Source of the DNA: Schauerella fraxinea
GTDB taxonomy: Bacteria; Pseudomonadota; Gammaproteobacteria; Burkholderiales; Burkholderiaceae_B
Direction of reading: 5' to 3'
NCBI GenBank assembly: GCA_030849945.1
Contig: JAVDKK010000002.1
Span: 868,001 to 932,000 of the forward strand
Length of the DNA stretch: 64,000 nucleotides
The position numbers and the translations under genes were made by a program. The notes beneath the pieces were generated by a model. It saw only the letters and a list, made by a program, of their open reading frames with translations. It did no database searches and was not told where the DNA came from. This document shows positions 42,694-52,017 of the stretch, piece by piece (within the stretch, counting starts at the first letter, position 1; every line of letters begins with the position of its first letter).

Positions 42694-43136
42694 TGTCCCG
42701 CCCTGAAGTCACCGAACTCATCGTGACCCGCAAGATCGAGAAAAAACTGAGCTGGGCGACGATCGCCGAAGCAGTCGGCCAGAGCAAGGAATGGACGACG
42801 GCCGCGCTGCTCGGCCAGATGACCCTGACCGAAACCCAGGCACGCGCGGCCGCTCGCGTCCTCGATCTGCCCGAAGACGCCATTACCCAATTGCAGATCG
42901 TGCCCTACAAGGGGTCGCTGCCGACCGCTGTGCCGACCGACCCGCTGATCTATCGCTTTTACGAGTTGATCAGCGTGTACGGCACCACGTTCAAGGCACT
43001 GATCCATGAAGAGTTTGGCGACGGCATCATGAGCGCCATCGATTTCCGCATGGATATGCAACGCGAGTCCGATCCAAACGGCGACCGCGTGCAAATCCTG
43101 ATGAGCGGCAAGTTCTTGCCTTACAAGACCTACTGA
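42690..43136 (+). CDS. cynS: cyanate hydratase (cyanase)
   Basis: A 148-residue cyanase, which converts cyanate and bicarbonate to ammonia and two CO2 in the cytoplasm. The E. coli catalytic residues Arg96, Glu99 and Ser122 correspond to Arg89, Glu92 and Ser115 here with a constant offset of seven. The N-terminal helix bundle (TRKIEKKLSWATIAEAVGQS) and C-terminal DFRMDMQRESDPNGDR are typical. No carbonic anhydrase gene is adjacent, unlike the E. coli cyn operon. Confidence 0.96.
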   Translation: MMSRPEVTELIVTRKIEKKLSWATIAEAVGQSKEWTTAALLGQMTLTETQARAAARVLDLPEDAITQLQIVPYKGSLPTAVPTDPLIYRFYELISVYGTTFKALIHEEFGDGIMSAIDFRMDMQRESDPNGDRVQILMSGKFLPYKTY

Positions 43137-43194
43137 CGATTACGCCTGTAGATCGTGCTGACGTCTGGACGTATGTGAGCCGTGCCGACGTTGT

Positions 43195-43803
43195 TTAGAC
43201 GTGCGGCACGGTCGCCTGCATCGACGGCCGTGCGCTGAACGCATCAAACCAGGCGGCCGACTGGGGGTATTTATTGCGCCAGCCATAATCGGCGAAGCGG
43301 AAGTCCAGGTAGCCCAAGGCGCAGCCAAACGAGATGGTGCCCACGTCTACCCGGTCGTAGAACGTATCGGCATGGGCTTCCACCCAGTCCAGTCCGCTCT
43401 TGATCTTTGCCATCTGGCCGGCGACCCAGTCGTCCCACTGCGTGCCTTCCGGGCGCGTGGTTTCGTAGCGCGCCAGCAGCGCCGCATCCAGAATGCCGTC
43501 AGCCAACGCTTGTTGCGCCAGAATCGCAAACCGCTGCGGATGATCGGCTGCCGGAAACAGCGCACCGCCACCCTCGGCATTCAGGTATTCGCAGATCACA
43601 CGGCTGTCGAACAACGCCACACCGTCTTCGGTAATCAGCGTGGGCACCTTGCCCAACGGGTTGGCTTGCACCACCGACGCATCGCGCAACACCGGGCTCA
43701 CTTTGCTCGGCAGCGTTTCGATGCGATCCGCCAAACCGAGTTCGAGCGCAAACACGGTGCATTTACGAACGTAAGGCGAGGCGCTGGAGAAGAAAAGCTT
43801 CAT
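43195..43803 (-). CDS. glutathione S-transferase family protein
   Basis: A 202-residue GST. The thioredoxin-like N-terminal domain has SSASPYVRKCTVFALELGL with catalytic Ser residues, NPLGKVPTL with the cis-proline, and LFDSRVICEYL for glutathione binding. The all-helical C-terminal domain follows, ending with ISFGCALGYLDFRF. Monocistronic; its tail faces cynS. Confidence 0.92.
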   Translation of the reverse strand: MKLFFSSASPYVRKCTVFALELGLADRIETLPSKVSPVLRDASVVQANPLGKVPTLITEDGVALFDSRVICEYLNAEGGGALFPAADHPQRFAILAQQALADGILDAALLARYETTRPEGTQWDDWVAGQMAKIKSGLDWVEAHADTFYDRVDVGTISFGCALGYLDFRFADYGWRNKYPQSAAWFDAFSARPSMQATVPHV

Positions 43804-43981
43804 TCGACTGTCCTATCTGAATTCAGTTATCGCTGGATGCACGAGACATGCGTAGCGCGTCTCGCGGCCGCACGGTCCGCGGCGAAACGTCATGATACGG
43901 CGAGATGGACCTGGGGCATAATCCCTGAGCATTGCGATCCATCGCCCTGCCTCCTCGCGCCGCACCTTTTTCGAGAACATC

Positions 43982-44608
43982 ATGTCCATCGAACTTTGGC
44001 TTGCCTTCGTTGCAGCCGCCGCTGTCATGCTCGTCATCCCGGGGCCCACGATCCTTGCGGTCATCAGTTATTCGATCGCGCATGGCAATCGGGCCAACGT
44101 GCCGCTCGTGGTCGCGGTTGCGCTGGGCGACTCAACCGCGTTGGCCGTGTCGCTCGCCGGCCTCGGTGCACTGCTTGCCACCTCGGCGTTCTGGTTTACC
44201 GTCGTCAAAGTGACTGGTGGCCTTTATCTGCTGTATCTGGGCATCAAACTGCTGCGCGCCGGCGTGTCCGCCAGCGACATCCTTACGCCGCCCGCCCCGG
44301 CCTCGCGCTGGAAGCTCTTCGCAAACACTTACCTGGTCACGGCGCTCAACCCCAAGGGCATCGTTTTCTTCGTCGCGTTTCTGCCGCAGTTCATCACGCC
44401 AGGCGCTAATGTGACGACGCAACTGTGGATCCTCGCACTGACGTTCGTCGTAATGGCCACGCTCAACGCCACGTTGTACGCCGTATTTGCGGGCTCCGCA
44501 CGCACGTTGCTCGCGTCGCGCCGGGCCAAGCGATGGTTCAATCTTTCGGGCGGATCGCTGTTGTCGGCTGCTGGTGTGTGGGCGTTGCTGGCCAAGCGTC
44601 CGGGCTGA
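43982..44608 (+). CDS. LysE family exporter
   Basis: A 208-residue, six-helix LysE/RhtB-type amino acid or metabolite exporter. Hallmarks: VIPGPTILAVISYSIAHGNR near the N-terminus, YLLYLGIKLLRAG and LVTALNPKGIVFFVAFLPQF. It is followed one base later by a second LysE gene. Confidence 0.9.
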   Translation: MSIELWLAFVAAAAVMLVIPGPTILAVISYSIAHGNRANVPLVVAVALGDSTALAVSLAGLGALLATSAFWFTVVKVTGGLYLLYLGIKLLRAGVSASDILTPPAPASRWKLFANTYLVTALNPKGIVFFVAFLPQFITPGANVTTQLWILALTFVVMATLNATLYAVFAGSARTLLASRRAKRWFNLSGGSLLSAAGVWALLAKRPG

Positions 44609-44609
44609 C

Positions 44610-45254
44610 ATGATCTCGCTCACCACCCTGCTGCTGTTCTCCGGCGCCGCCCTGGCGCTGATCGTTACGCCCGGCCCCGATATGCTGCTCATCGCGTCGC
44701 GCAGCGCAACCGAAGGCCGCAGCGCCGGCTTTGCATCGCTCGCCGGCATCCTGGCCGGTACGTATTGCCATGCCTTGGCGGCCGCCTTGGGCCTATCCCA
44801 ACTTTTCGTGGTGCTGCCCTTGGCCTACGACATCGTGCGGTTCGCGGGCGCAGCTTATCTGCTTTATCTGGCCTGGAAGACGTTGCGCGGACCGCGCCAA
44901 GTGGAGATGGATCCCAACGTGCCCGCGCACGGCCGTATACGTGCTCCGCTCTGGCGGGTATTCCGTCAAGGCCTGCTTACCAACGTGCTCAACCCGAAAG
45001 TGGCGCTTTTCGTATTGGCGCTGTTTCCGCAGTTCATCGATCCCAATGCGGGTTCGATCGCGTTGCAGATCATGCTGCTCGCCACGGTGCTCAACGCGAT
45101 CGGCTTGATCGTCAATGGCGTGGTGGTACTCACCGCCAGCGCGTTGCGCACGCGGCTGGCGGCAGGTGGGCGTCGATCGCGGCTTCCTCAGTACATCCTG
45201 GCCTCGGTGTTTGCCGGCTTGGCCGTTCGCCTGGCGATTACCGAGCGCACGTAA
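44610..45254 (+). CDS. LysE family exporter
   Basis: A 214-residue paralogue of the preceding gene: VTPGPDMLLIASRSATEGRS, YLLYLAWKTLRGP and LLTNVLNPKVALFVLALFPQF. The start is one base after the upstream stop (TGACATG), so the two are likely co-translated. They could act as a pair or on different substrates. Confidence 0.9.
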   Translation: MISLTTLLLFSGAALALIVTPGPDMLLIASRSATEGRSAGFASLAGILAGTYCHALAAALGLSQLFVVLPLAYDIVRFAGAAYLLYLAWKTLRGPRQVEMDPNVPAHGRIRAPLWRVFRQGLLTNVLNPKVALFVLALFPQFIDPNAGSIALQIMLLATVLNAIGLIVNGVVVLTASALRTRLAAGGRRSRLPQYILASVFAGLAVRLAITERT

Positions 45255-45282
45255 CCCAGCGGCGAACAATCCGCTACCTGCC

Positions 45283-46134
45283 ATGACCGCACCCTCGCCC
45301 CATCATCCCCTGTTCATCAACACCATCCTGCTCGGTGGCACGCCGCAGGCGAAGATCGCAGCCGCCCATGCCGCCGGGTTCGATCAGATCGAGCTATGGC
45401 GTCAGGATCTGGACGCCTTCGGGCACGGACCGACGGCGATGGCAAGCACGCTGCGCGCGCGCGGCATCGGCCTGACCGATTATCAGGTGCTGATGGATGT
45501 CGACGGTGCGCCCGACGCGCGGCGCACGGAAAAGCGAAATGAAGCATTAACGATGCTCGACACGGCCGCTGCACTCGGCGCCGATACCGTGCTCGCGCCC
45601 GCCTCAACCGATCGCGACTGCATCGGTGCCCGCATTGTCGATGATCTGGGCTGGCTCGCAACACAAGCTCGGCAGCGGGGGTTACGCGTGGCCTACGAGG
45701 CAATGGCATGGAGCACCGTCAATCCAACGTTGCCGATGGCGTGGCAATGTGTGCAGCAGGTGGGCGCCGACAATCTCGGCATGGTGATCGATGCGTTTCA
45801 TATCTTCGCGCGCGGGCGCGATGCTTCGGATCTGGAGGGGATTCCGATGGATCGAATCTTCCTGGTGCAACTTTCGGATCTGGACCACGGTGTGGATCTG
45901 GCGCATATGATCGACACGGCGCGGCATAGCCGCCTATTGCCGGGGCATGGCCAGTTTCCGTTACCGGCCCTGCTCGCCCGTTTGCTGGGCGATGGCTACC
46001 GCGGCCCGATTGGCCTTGAAGTGTTCAACGATGCCCTCAAGGCGCGAGCGCCGGAGGATGTAGCGCACCAAGCAATGACGGCGCTCAACGAAACGTTGAG
46101 CGCCGCCAGAAACCTTCTTTCCCAACCCGGGTGA
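45283..46134 (+). CDS. sugar phosphate isomerase/epimerase-like TIM barrel protein
   Basis: A 283-residue xylose isomerase-like TIM barrel. Metal-binding positions are visible: Glu in AGFDQIELWRQDLD, Glu in RVAYEAMAW, Asp and His in MVIDAFHIFARG, and Glu in IGLEVFNDALKA. Similar folds serve as hydroxypyruvate isomerases, inosose dehydratases and 3-dehydroshikimate dehydratases. The ATG at 45283 is 28 bases after the LysE gene; an upstream in-frame ATG lies within that gene and is rejected. Confidence 0.85.
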   Translation: MTAPSPHHPLFINTILLGGTPQAKIAAAHAAGFDQIELWRQDLDAFGHGPTAMASTLRARGIGLTDYQVLMDVDGAPDARRTEKRNEALTMLDTAAALGADTVLAPASTDRDCIGARIVDDLGWLATQARQRGLRVAYEAMAWSTVNPTLPMAWQCVQQVGADNLGMVIDAFHIFARGRDASDLEGIPMDRIFLVQLSDLDHGVDLAHMIDTARHSRLLPGHGQFPLPALLARLLGDGYRGPIGLEVFNDALKARAPEDVAHQAMTALNETLSAARNLLSQPG

Positions 46135-46271
46135 GTTCTTGAATACCCGATGATCGGGCGCCGTGTTTTCTGACACTCGCCAGGGCTGAAAACCAGATGG
46201 AGCCCATCGGCGATCTCGCACCAGTCGTCAGCCCGGAACATGAGTGCCCGAACCGGGCACCCTGTTCTCGA

Positions 46272-46955
46272 TCAGGCCACCCGGCCTGCGCGCAACTCGG
46301 CGAGTTGCTGGTGTGCGTGGGCCACGTTGATGTAGGCGCTGAACAAACCGCCGAGTTCTTCCTCATTCATCTTCTTGCCGCCCACTTCCTGGAAACCACC
46401 CGAGGCGATCAGGATTTGATCGGGTTTATTGCGGCGCTTGCGGATGCCGGCTTGCGGCGCGAAGAAGCCGCGGCGGCGCTTGAACGACGGCAGGGGCGTG
46501 CCCTCGGCCAGGTCCAGCAGCACCATGTCCATCTGGCCGATGAGTTGCAGTTCGATATCGGTGATGTTGACGAGTTTGACAGGCGCGGAGAAGTTCGCAA
46601 AGCTGATTTCTTCATGCGTCAACACCGTGTGCGGCACTTTGCCGGCATTCAAATGGTTCAACAGCATGATGACCGACAACGCCAGCATCACACCCATGAA
46701 GATGAACATGTTTTGCGAGGCACCCGAGGTGGCGGCTGCGATCGTCAGGATCACGAATAACGCCACCATGATGATGCCGCCGTAGAACCAGCGACGCGTA
46801 TTGGTGATTTCCGTACGCGCCGGCACGCTGGCAATGAACGCCTCCAACTCACGCACCGTCTCGTCCTGCTGCGACTGCGTGGTTTGATTGAGATCGGCGG
46901 TCAACGACTCGGCCAATGACGAGGGCGACAAAGTGTCAAATGCTTGTTGTGACAT
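46272..46955 (-). CDS. hypothetical membrane protein
   Basis: A 227-residue protein of unknown family. Residues 1-53 are hydrophilic and Gln/Ser-rich; two adjacent transmembrane helices follow (WFYGGIIMVALFVILTIAAA, then MFIFMGVMLALSVIMLL). A cytoplasmic C-terminal domain contains LVNITDIELQLIGQMDMVLL and a basic patch KRRRGFFAPQ. It is 28 bases downstream of the membrane M48 peptidase gene in the same direction, so a functional link is likely, for instance as partner or substrate. Confidence 0.7.
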   Translation of the reverse strand: MSQQAFDTLSPSSLAESLTADLNQTTQSQQDETVRELEAFIASVPARTEITNTRRWFYGGIIMVALFVILTIAAATSGASQNMFIFMGVMLALSVIMLLNHLNAGKVPHTVLTHEEISFANFSAPVKLVNITDIELQLIGQMDMVLLDLAEGTPLPSFKRRRGFFAPQAGIRKRRNKPDQILIASGGFQEVGGKKMNEEELGGLFSAYINVAHAHQQLAELRAGRVA

Positions 46956-46983
46956 CGTGGGAAACTTCCTGGTAAATGACGGA

Positions 46984-48456
46984 TCAGGCAGGCTGAGCCG
47001 CGGGGGAAAGCAGGCGCGAGAACCACGTCGTGTCGGTCTCGGTCGGTTGACGCAAAGCGTCGCGTAAAAGCGTGTCGTCCAACGGCACCGCCAAGGCGTC
47101 GATGCGCGCACGCGTGGGCGGATGGGTATCGATAGGATGGGCGATCGTGTGCTCGAGCAAATCCTGGCGGATGCGCAACGGCGTGGCGGCCACATGGGTG
47201 AGCAAGGCGGCGATCAGGTTGCCGCCCCGGGCTTGCGACGATTGTTGAAAGTGGTCCACCACCTCCGCCAATGCCGTCACGCGCACCAGTGCGCAGGCCG
47301 AGACCGTCGCGCCGGCCACACGCGCACCGGCCTGGTCGGCGGCGAACTCCTGCACGCGACTCCAGTGCAAATAGGCATGCTCGAACGCGTTGGCGAAATA
47401 GATCGACGCCCAGATCGGCGGCTCGTTGAACCAGCTCGGATCTTCTTCATTGGCCATCACCAACTGTGCAATGCGCTGATCCATCTCGCGATGCATCAAC
47501 GCAATCCGCACACCGTGCTCGGTATCCGCATTGGCGAAGTGACCGAGTTCGTGACCCACGATGGCGGCACTCTCGCCTTGACTGAGCATCGACACGTACG
47601 TCATCGGCACGTAGAGCGTGCGGCCGGTCAACCGGCGGTTCTCGGGTTGCAGGGCCACGGGCGCGCTCGTCACATAAAACGATTCGGTCAGGCCCACCAC
47701 GATATGGTCCGGCGTGGGTGCCCCCAAACGCGCGGCGATATCCTCGATCCACGACCAGAGCTGCGGCGCCTGACCGCGCGTCAGGGCACGTCCCAATACG
47801 GGCATGTCTACTGCTTCGATCGACGCCAGTTGCCTGAAGGCACTGATCAGCAGCTTGGCGGCGCAGAAGATGGCGCCCCACAACGGAATCGTGAAGACGA
47901 TGGCGACGAACCCATGCGTGTACCAATTGGCGCGGGACCACGCGAACTCGTACACCACATTGCACAGCAACGTGATCAGCATCAAGGCGATATGCAGCAG
48001 GAGCAAACGCGACACCTGCGCCCAACTCTTCTCGAAGTGATTGAGAAGGAAATCGAAGTCGCGTTGGGCGCGCCGGCTGTCGGCTCCGATCTTGCGAATG
48101 ATGCCCACGCCCAGCGCCAACGCGCCAACGGCGGTCAACATCGACAGCGCCGCAAGCGCCCAGCGCAATTGCACATTGCCGCGGCCCGCTTCCATTTGCT
48201 CAAGCTCTTGCGCCATCATCGCCGGCACCGAGGCGCGCGCCTCGCGAGCGTAGCGATAGGGCACGCGCACCGAGGCGTAGCCCTTTTCGCGCACGTCACT
48301 GAGATACTGCCGCGCGGCAACTTCATCCTGTGTGACCGAGTAGGCGCGATATAGCTGCAGGGCCGGATACAACGTCAAAAGGACGGGAATCATCAACAGG
48401 AAAAAATAGACTTTGCGCTTGACTGCCGAGGTGCTCATTTGTGCTGCTTGATTCAA
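46984..48456 (-). CDS. integral-membrane M48 metallopeptidase
   Basis: A 490-residue membrane protease. An N-terminal transmembrane anchor (VYFFLLMIPVLLTLYPALQL), further hydrophobic segments near 100-120, 150-170 and 185-205, and the zinc site His302-Glu303-Leu-Gly-His306 identify an M48 peptidase. The third ligand is likely Glu in SRVQEFAADQAGARV. HtpX/Ste24-like enzymes degrade membrane proteins. Met7 (48438) is an alternative start. It precedes an unknown membrane protein. Confidence 0.87.
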   Translation of the reverse strand: MNQAAQMSTSAVKRKVYFFLLMIPVLLTLYPALQLYRAYSVTQDEVAARQYLSDVREKGYASVRVPYRYAREARASVPAMMAQELEQMEAGRGNVQLRWALAALSMLTAVGALALGVGIIRKIGADSRRAQRDFDFLLNHFEKSWAQVSRLLLLHIALMLITLLCNVVYEFAWSRANWYTHGFVAIVFTIPLWGAIFCAAKLLISAFRQLASIEAVDMPVLGRALTRGQAPQLWSWIEDIAARLGAPTPDHIVVGLTESFYVTSAPVALQPENRRLTGRTLYVPMTYVSMLSQGESAAIVGHELGHFANADTEHGVRIALMHREMDQRIAQLVMANEEDPSWFNEPPIWASIYFANAFEHAYLHWSRVQEFAADQAGARVAGATVSACALVRVTALAEVVDHFQQSSQARGGNLIAALLTHVAATPLRIRQDLLEHTIAHPIDTHPPTRARIDALAVPLDDTLLRDALRQPTETDTTWFSRLLSPAAQPA

Positions 48457-48570
48457 TGCTTAAACGTTCGCCGTAAATCGGCAAAATCGGATGAAGCGCG
48501 CTGACAGCGTGTGTGTCGTGCGGCCTCAAGCGCGGCGATTCTCCGGTTTTTTCTCACCCTCGCAACGAAA

Positions 48571-48626
48571 AATACAAATGCAAACCAATTGGTTCGGCAC
48601 GTAAAAAATAGCCGTCCATTTGTATT
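48571..48626. promoter_or_regulatory. nested inverted repeats upstream of aspT
   Basis: The arms aatacaaatg (48571-48580) and catttgtatt (48617-48626) are perfect inverted repeats 36 bases apart and enclose a 12-base palindrome aaccaattggtt (48583-48594). They lie 74 bases before the aspT start in an AT-richer stretch. A regulator site or DNA loop for the aspT-asdA operon is likely. Confidence 0.55.
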
Positions 48627-48699
48627 GACTTCGTCACACTCTCGGCAAATACTTCGACCCTGCAATCCCCTTCTCATTAATGAAAAAGGCGGTGCGAGT

Positions 48700-50388
48700 A
48701 TGGTCTGGCTACATTCGCTGCTTAATCAAGCGCCCGAAATAGCACTGTTCCTGTCCCTGGCAGGCGGTTATTGGATCGGTAAATTCCAATTCGGCAAATT
48801 CCAACTCGGCGGCGTCGCGGGGGCCCTGCTTGTGGCGGTGGTGATCAGCCAGGTTGGCGTCACCATCGACAACGGCATCAAGTCCGTACTCTTTGCGCTT
48901 TTCATCTATGCGGTCGGCTTCGAAAGCGGACCGCAATTTTTTCGTTCGCTTGGACGGCAATCGATTCGTGAGATCGTGATGGCGGTCGTGCTGGCGGTAA
49001 GCGGCCTGGCCACCGTCATCATCATGGCGCGTCTCTTCGGGCTCGATAAAGGGCTGGCCGGCGGCATTGCGGCTGGCGCCCTCACCCAATCGGCCATCAT
49101 CGGCACAGCGAGTGCAGCGATCGGCAAACTGGGCCTTGCCGCCGAAGAGGTCCAACGCCTGCAAGGCAACGTCGCCGTCGGCTATGCGGTGACCTATATT
49201 TTTGGCTCGTTCGGCGCGATCATCGTTTGCGTGAATATCCTGCCCTGGTTCATGGGTCGCGGCATCCGCGATGACGCCCTGAAGGCCGAGTCTGAAATGC
49301 TCGCCGGCGCACGCGTTTATGGGCCAGGTGAGCAACCCGCCACGCCCGATCTGGTGGGGCGCATCTATCGCGTGGACCAAGCGGCGGGCAAAACCATCGC
49401 CGAGCTCGAAGCCAGCACCGCCGACGTTGCAATCAGCGTCGAACGCCTGAAGCGCAACGGATCAATCATCGGCATCGAGCCCGGCATGGCCCTGGAGAAA
49501 GGCGACGTCGTGCTCCTGGTGGGGCGCCGCGCAGGGGTCGTCGGCATTGCGGCACAAGTGGGCACCGAACTGCAGTCGTCCGAAGGCATGGACGTCATCA
49601 TGCTGACGCGCGATGTCGCGGTCGTGCATCCCGACTTCACGCGTCACACCGTGGCGCAGATCCGGGAAGCCACGGCGGGCGGCCTGCGCCACGGCATTTA
49701 CGTGATCGAAGCCAAGCGCGGCGGCAAGCCATTGCCGCTCACGCCCGACACAATGATCGAAGCGGCCGATGTGGTCACGCTCTACGGCACCTCCGAAGAT
49801 GTACAACGGGTGGTCAAGGCGGTCGGGACCGCGATTCTGCCAAGCGAAAAAACCGACTTCGTTTTCCACGGATTGGGCATCGCCGTGGGATTGCTCATCG
49901 GCCTGATCGTGGTCCGTATCGGATCGATCCCTCTCACGCTTGGCAGCGGCGGCGGCGCCTTGCTCGCCGGTCTGGCATTCGGTTGGTATCGCAGCCGCAA
50001 TCAAGCGATCGGCAATCTTCCTACTCCCGCGTCGGCGTTGTTGCGCGACCTGGGCCTGGCCGGGTTCGTCGCCGTGGTGGGCCTGCAGTCGGGCTTGCAG
50101 GCCGTGAGCACCATCGCCTCGAGTGGGATATCGATTTTCCTGATCGGGGTGGTGGTCACCATCCTGCCATTGATCATCACCATGCTCGTTGGCCGCTACG
50201 TGCTGCGGTACGACAACACGGCCATTTTCGCCGGCGCCCTCTCCGGGTCGCGTAGCGCCAATCCGGCATTCGGTGAAATTCTCGACAAGGCCGGCAACAG
50301 CATCCCCACCGCGCCCTTCGCCATCACGTATGCCCTGGCCAATGTGTTCCTGACGTTGCTCGGGCCGCTGGTTGTAGCTTTCGCTTGA
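48700..50388 (+). CDS. aspT: aspartate:alanine exchanger (AspT family)
   Basis: A 562-residue AAEx/AspT-YidE-type antiporter. Two membrane halves (GYWIGKFQFG to FMGRGI, and GLGIAVGLLIGLIVVRIGSI to the end) flank a cytoplasmic region with two RCK_C/TrkA-C-like modules at about 205-370. Repeat signatures include GGIAAGALTQSAIIGTASAA and FAGALSGSRSANPAF. It exchanges external aspartate for internal alanine, producing a membrane potential. The start at 48700 gives the usual N-terminus. It is followed 36 bases later by the decarboxylase gene. Confidence 0.9.
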   Translation: MVWLHSLLNQAPEIALFLSLAGGYWIGKFQFGKFQLGGVAGALLVAVVISQVGVTIDNGIKSVLFALFIYAVGFESGPQFFRSLGRQSIREIVMAVVLAVSGLATVIIMARLFGLDKGLAGGIAAGALTQSAIIGTASAAIGKLGLAAEEVQRLQGNVAVGYAVTYIFGSFGAIIVCVNILPWFMGRGIRDDALKAESEMLAGARVYGPGEQPATPDLVGRIYRVDQAAGKTIAELEASTADVAISVERLKRNGSIIGIEPGMALEKGDVVLLVGRRAGVVGIAAQVGTELQSSEGMDVIMLTRDVAVVHPDFTRHTVAQIREATAGGLRHGIYVIEAKRGGKPLPLTPDTMIEAADVVTLYGTSEDVQRVVKAVGTAILPSEKTDFVFHGLGIAVGLLIGLIVVRIGSIPLTLGSGGGALLAGLAFGWYRSRNQAIGNLPTPASALLRDLGLAGFVAVVGLQSGLQAVSTIASSGISIFLIGVVVTILPLIITMLVGRYVLRYDNTAIFAGALSGSRSANPAFGEILDKAGNSIPTAPFAITYALANVFLTLLGPLVVAFA

Positions 50389-50424
50389 TGCACGCCCCCA
50401 CGTAGTTTCCAAGGAGACGACACG

Positions 50425-52014
50425 ATGAATCCGGATTACAGCAAATACGCCAAGCTCAGCCCGTTCGAACTCAAGGACGAGCTGATCAAGCTGGCATCGG
50501 GGCGTGAAAACCGCCTGATGCTCAACGCGGGCCGCGGCAATCCCAACTTTCTCGCGACCCTGCCGCGCCGCGCGTTCTTCCGCTTGGGGTTGTTTGCCGT
50601 GGCGGAAGCCGAGTTGTCGTACTCGTACATGGAAAACGGCGTGGGCGGCCTGCCGCGCATCGAAGGCATCGAGGCCCGCTTCGAACGTTTCGTGGCAGAC
50701 AATCGCGATCAGCCGGGTGTCGTATTTCTAGGGCGAGCATTGAGCTACGTGCGCGATCAGCTGGGATTATCGGCGTCGGACTTTCTGCATGAAGTCGTGG
50801 AAGGCATTCTGGGCAGTAATTACCCCGTGCCGCCCCGCATGCTCAAGCTCAGCGAACAGGTCGTTTGCCAGTACATCGTCAAAGAGATGATCGGTGGGTT
50901 TATTTCCGCCGGCGGCGTCGATTTATTTGCCGTGGAAGGCGGCACCGCCGCCATGACGTATATCTTCAATTCGCTCAAGCAAAATGGGTTGCTCAAACGC
51001 GGCGATAAGGTCGCCATCGGGATGCCGGTATTCACCCCATATATTGAAATTCCCGAACTCGACGAATACGGCCTGCAAGAAGTGGCGATCAATGCCGATC
51101 CCACTCAAGGATGGCAGTATCCCGATTCCGAACTGGAAAAACTGAAAGATCCCGCGATCAAGATTTTCTTTTGCGTGAATCCCAGCAATCCGCCTTCGGT
51201 CAAAATGGATGATCGCAGCCTGGAAAAGGTGGCGCAGATCGTGCGCGACCATCGTCCCGACCTCTTCATTCTCACCGACGATGTGTACGGCACCTTCGCC
51301 GACGATTTCCGTTCGCTTTTTGCGTTGTGCCCGCAAAACACGATGCTGGTGTACTCCTTCTCGAAATACTTCGGTGCCACCGGCTGGCGCCTGGGCGTGA
51401 TCGCCACACACAAGAACAACGTATTCGACGATCAGTTGGGCCAACTGTCTGCCGATATGAAAGCCAATCTCGATCGGCGTTATGGCTCGCTGTTGCCCAA
51501 CGTGGCCGACCTGCGGTTTATCGACAGATTGGTGGCCGACAGCCGCACCGTGGCGTTGAATCACACCGCCGGCCTCTCCACGCCGCAACAAGTGCAAATG
51601 GTGCTCTTCTCGCTCTTTGCTTTGATGGATGAAAACGACCGCTACAAGGCCGAGCTCAAAAAGCTCATTCATCGCCGCGAAGCCGCGTTGTATCGCGAAC
51701 TGGGCATTGAGGCCGAGCACGATCCCAATGCCGTCGATTACTACACCCTCCTCGATCTGGAGGATATTTCGCTCAAGCTGTATGGACCCGAGTTCGCAGC
51801 GTGGATCAAGGAGAAGGCGAGCGGTGGCGATTTGTTGTTCCGCATTGCCGACGAAACGGGCATCGTACTGCTGCCGGGCCGCGGCTTCGGCACCCAACAA
51901 CCCGCGGGCCGCGCCTCGCTGGCCAACCTTAACGAATATGAATACGCGGCGATCGGACGTGCCCTGCGAGGGATGTCCGAGCAGTACTACGAGGAATTCA
52001 AGAAGACGCGATAA
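50425..52014 (+). CDS. asdA: L-aspartate 4-decarboxylase (bifunctional aminotransferase)
   Basis: A 529-residue PLP enzyme of the AsdA family, turning L-aspartate into L-alanine plus CO2. The Schiff-base lysine is Lys314 in YSFSKYFGATGWRLG; Asp285-Asp286 and Tyr288 in FILTDDVYGTF bind the cofactor ring, and VNPSNPPS supplies the conserved Asn. A clear AAGGAG site precedes the ATG. With AspT it forms a decarboxylation-linked proton-motive cycle. Confidence 0.95.
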   Translation: MNPDYSKYAKLSPFELKDELIKLASGRENRLMLNAGRGNPNFLATLPRRAFFRLGLFAVAEAELSYSYMENGVGGLPRIEGIEARFERFVADNRDQPGVVFLGRALSYVRDQLGLSASDFLHEVVEGILGSNYPVPPRMLKLSEQVVCQYIVKEMIGGFISAGGVDLFAVEGGTAAMTYIFNSLKQNGLLKRGDKVAIGMPVFTPYIEIPELDEYGLQEVAINADPTQGWQYPDSELEKLKDPAIKIFFCVNPSNPPSVKMDDRSLEKVAQIVRDHRPDLFILTDDVYGTFADDFRSLFALCPQNTMLVYSFSKYFGATGWRLGVIATHKNNVFDDQLGQLSADMKANLDRRYGSLLPNVADLRFIDRLVADSRTVALNHTAGLSTPQQVQMVLFSLFALMDENDRYKAELKKLIHRREAALYRELGIEAEHDPNAVDYYTLLDLEDISLKLYGPEFAAWIKEKASGGDLLFRIADETGIVLLPGRGFGTQQPAGRASLANLNEYEYAAIGRALRGMSEQYYEEFKKTR

Positions 52015-52017
52015 GCG

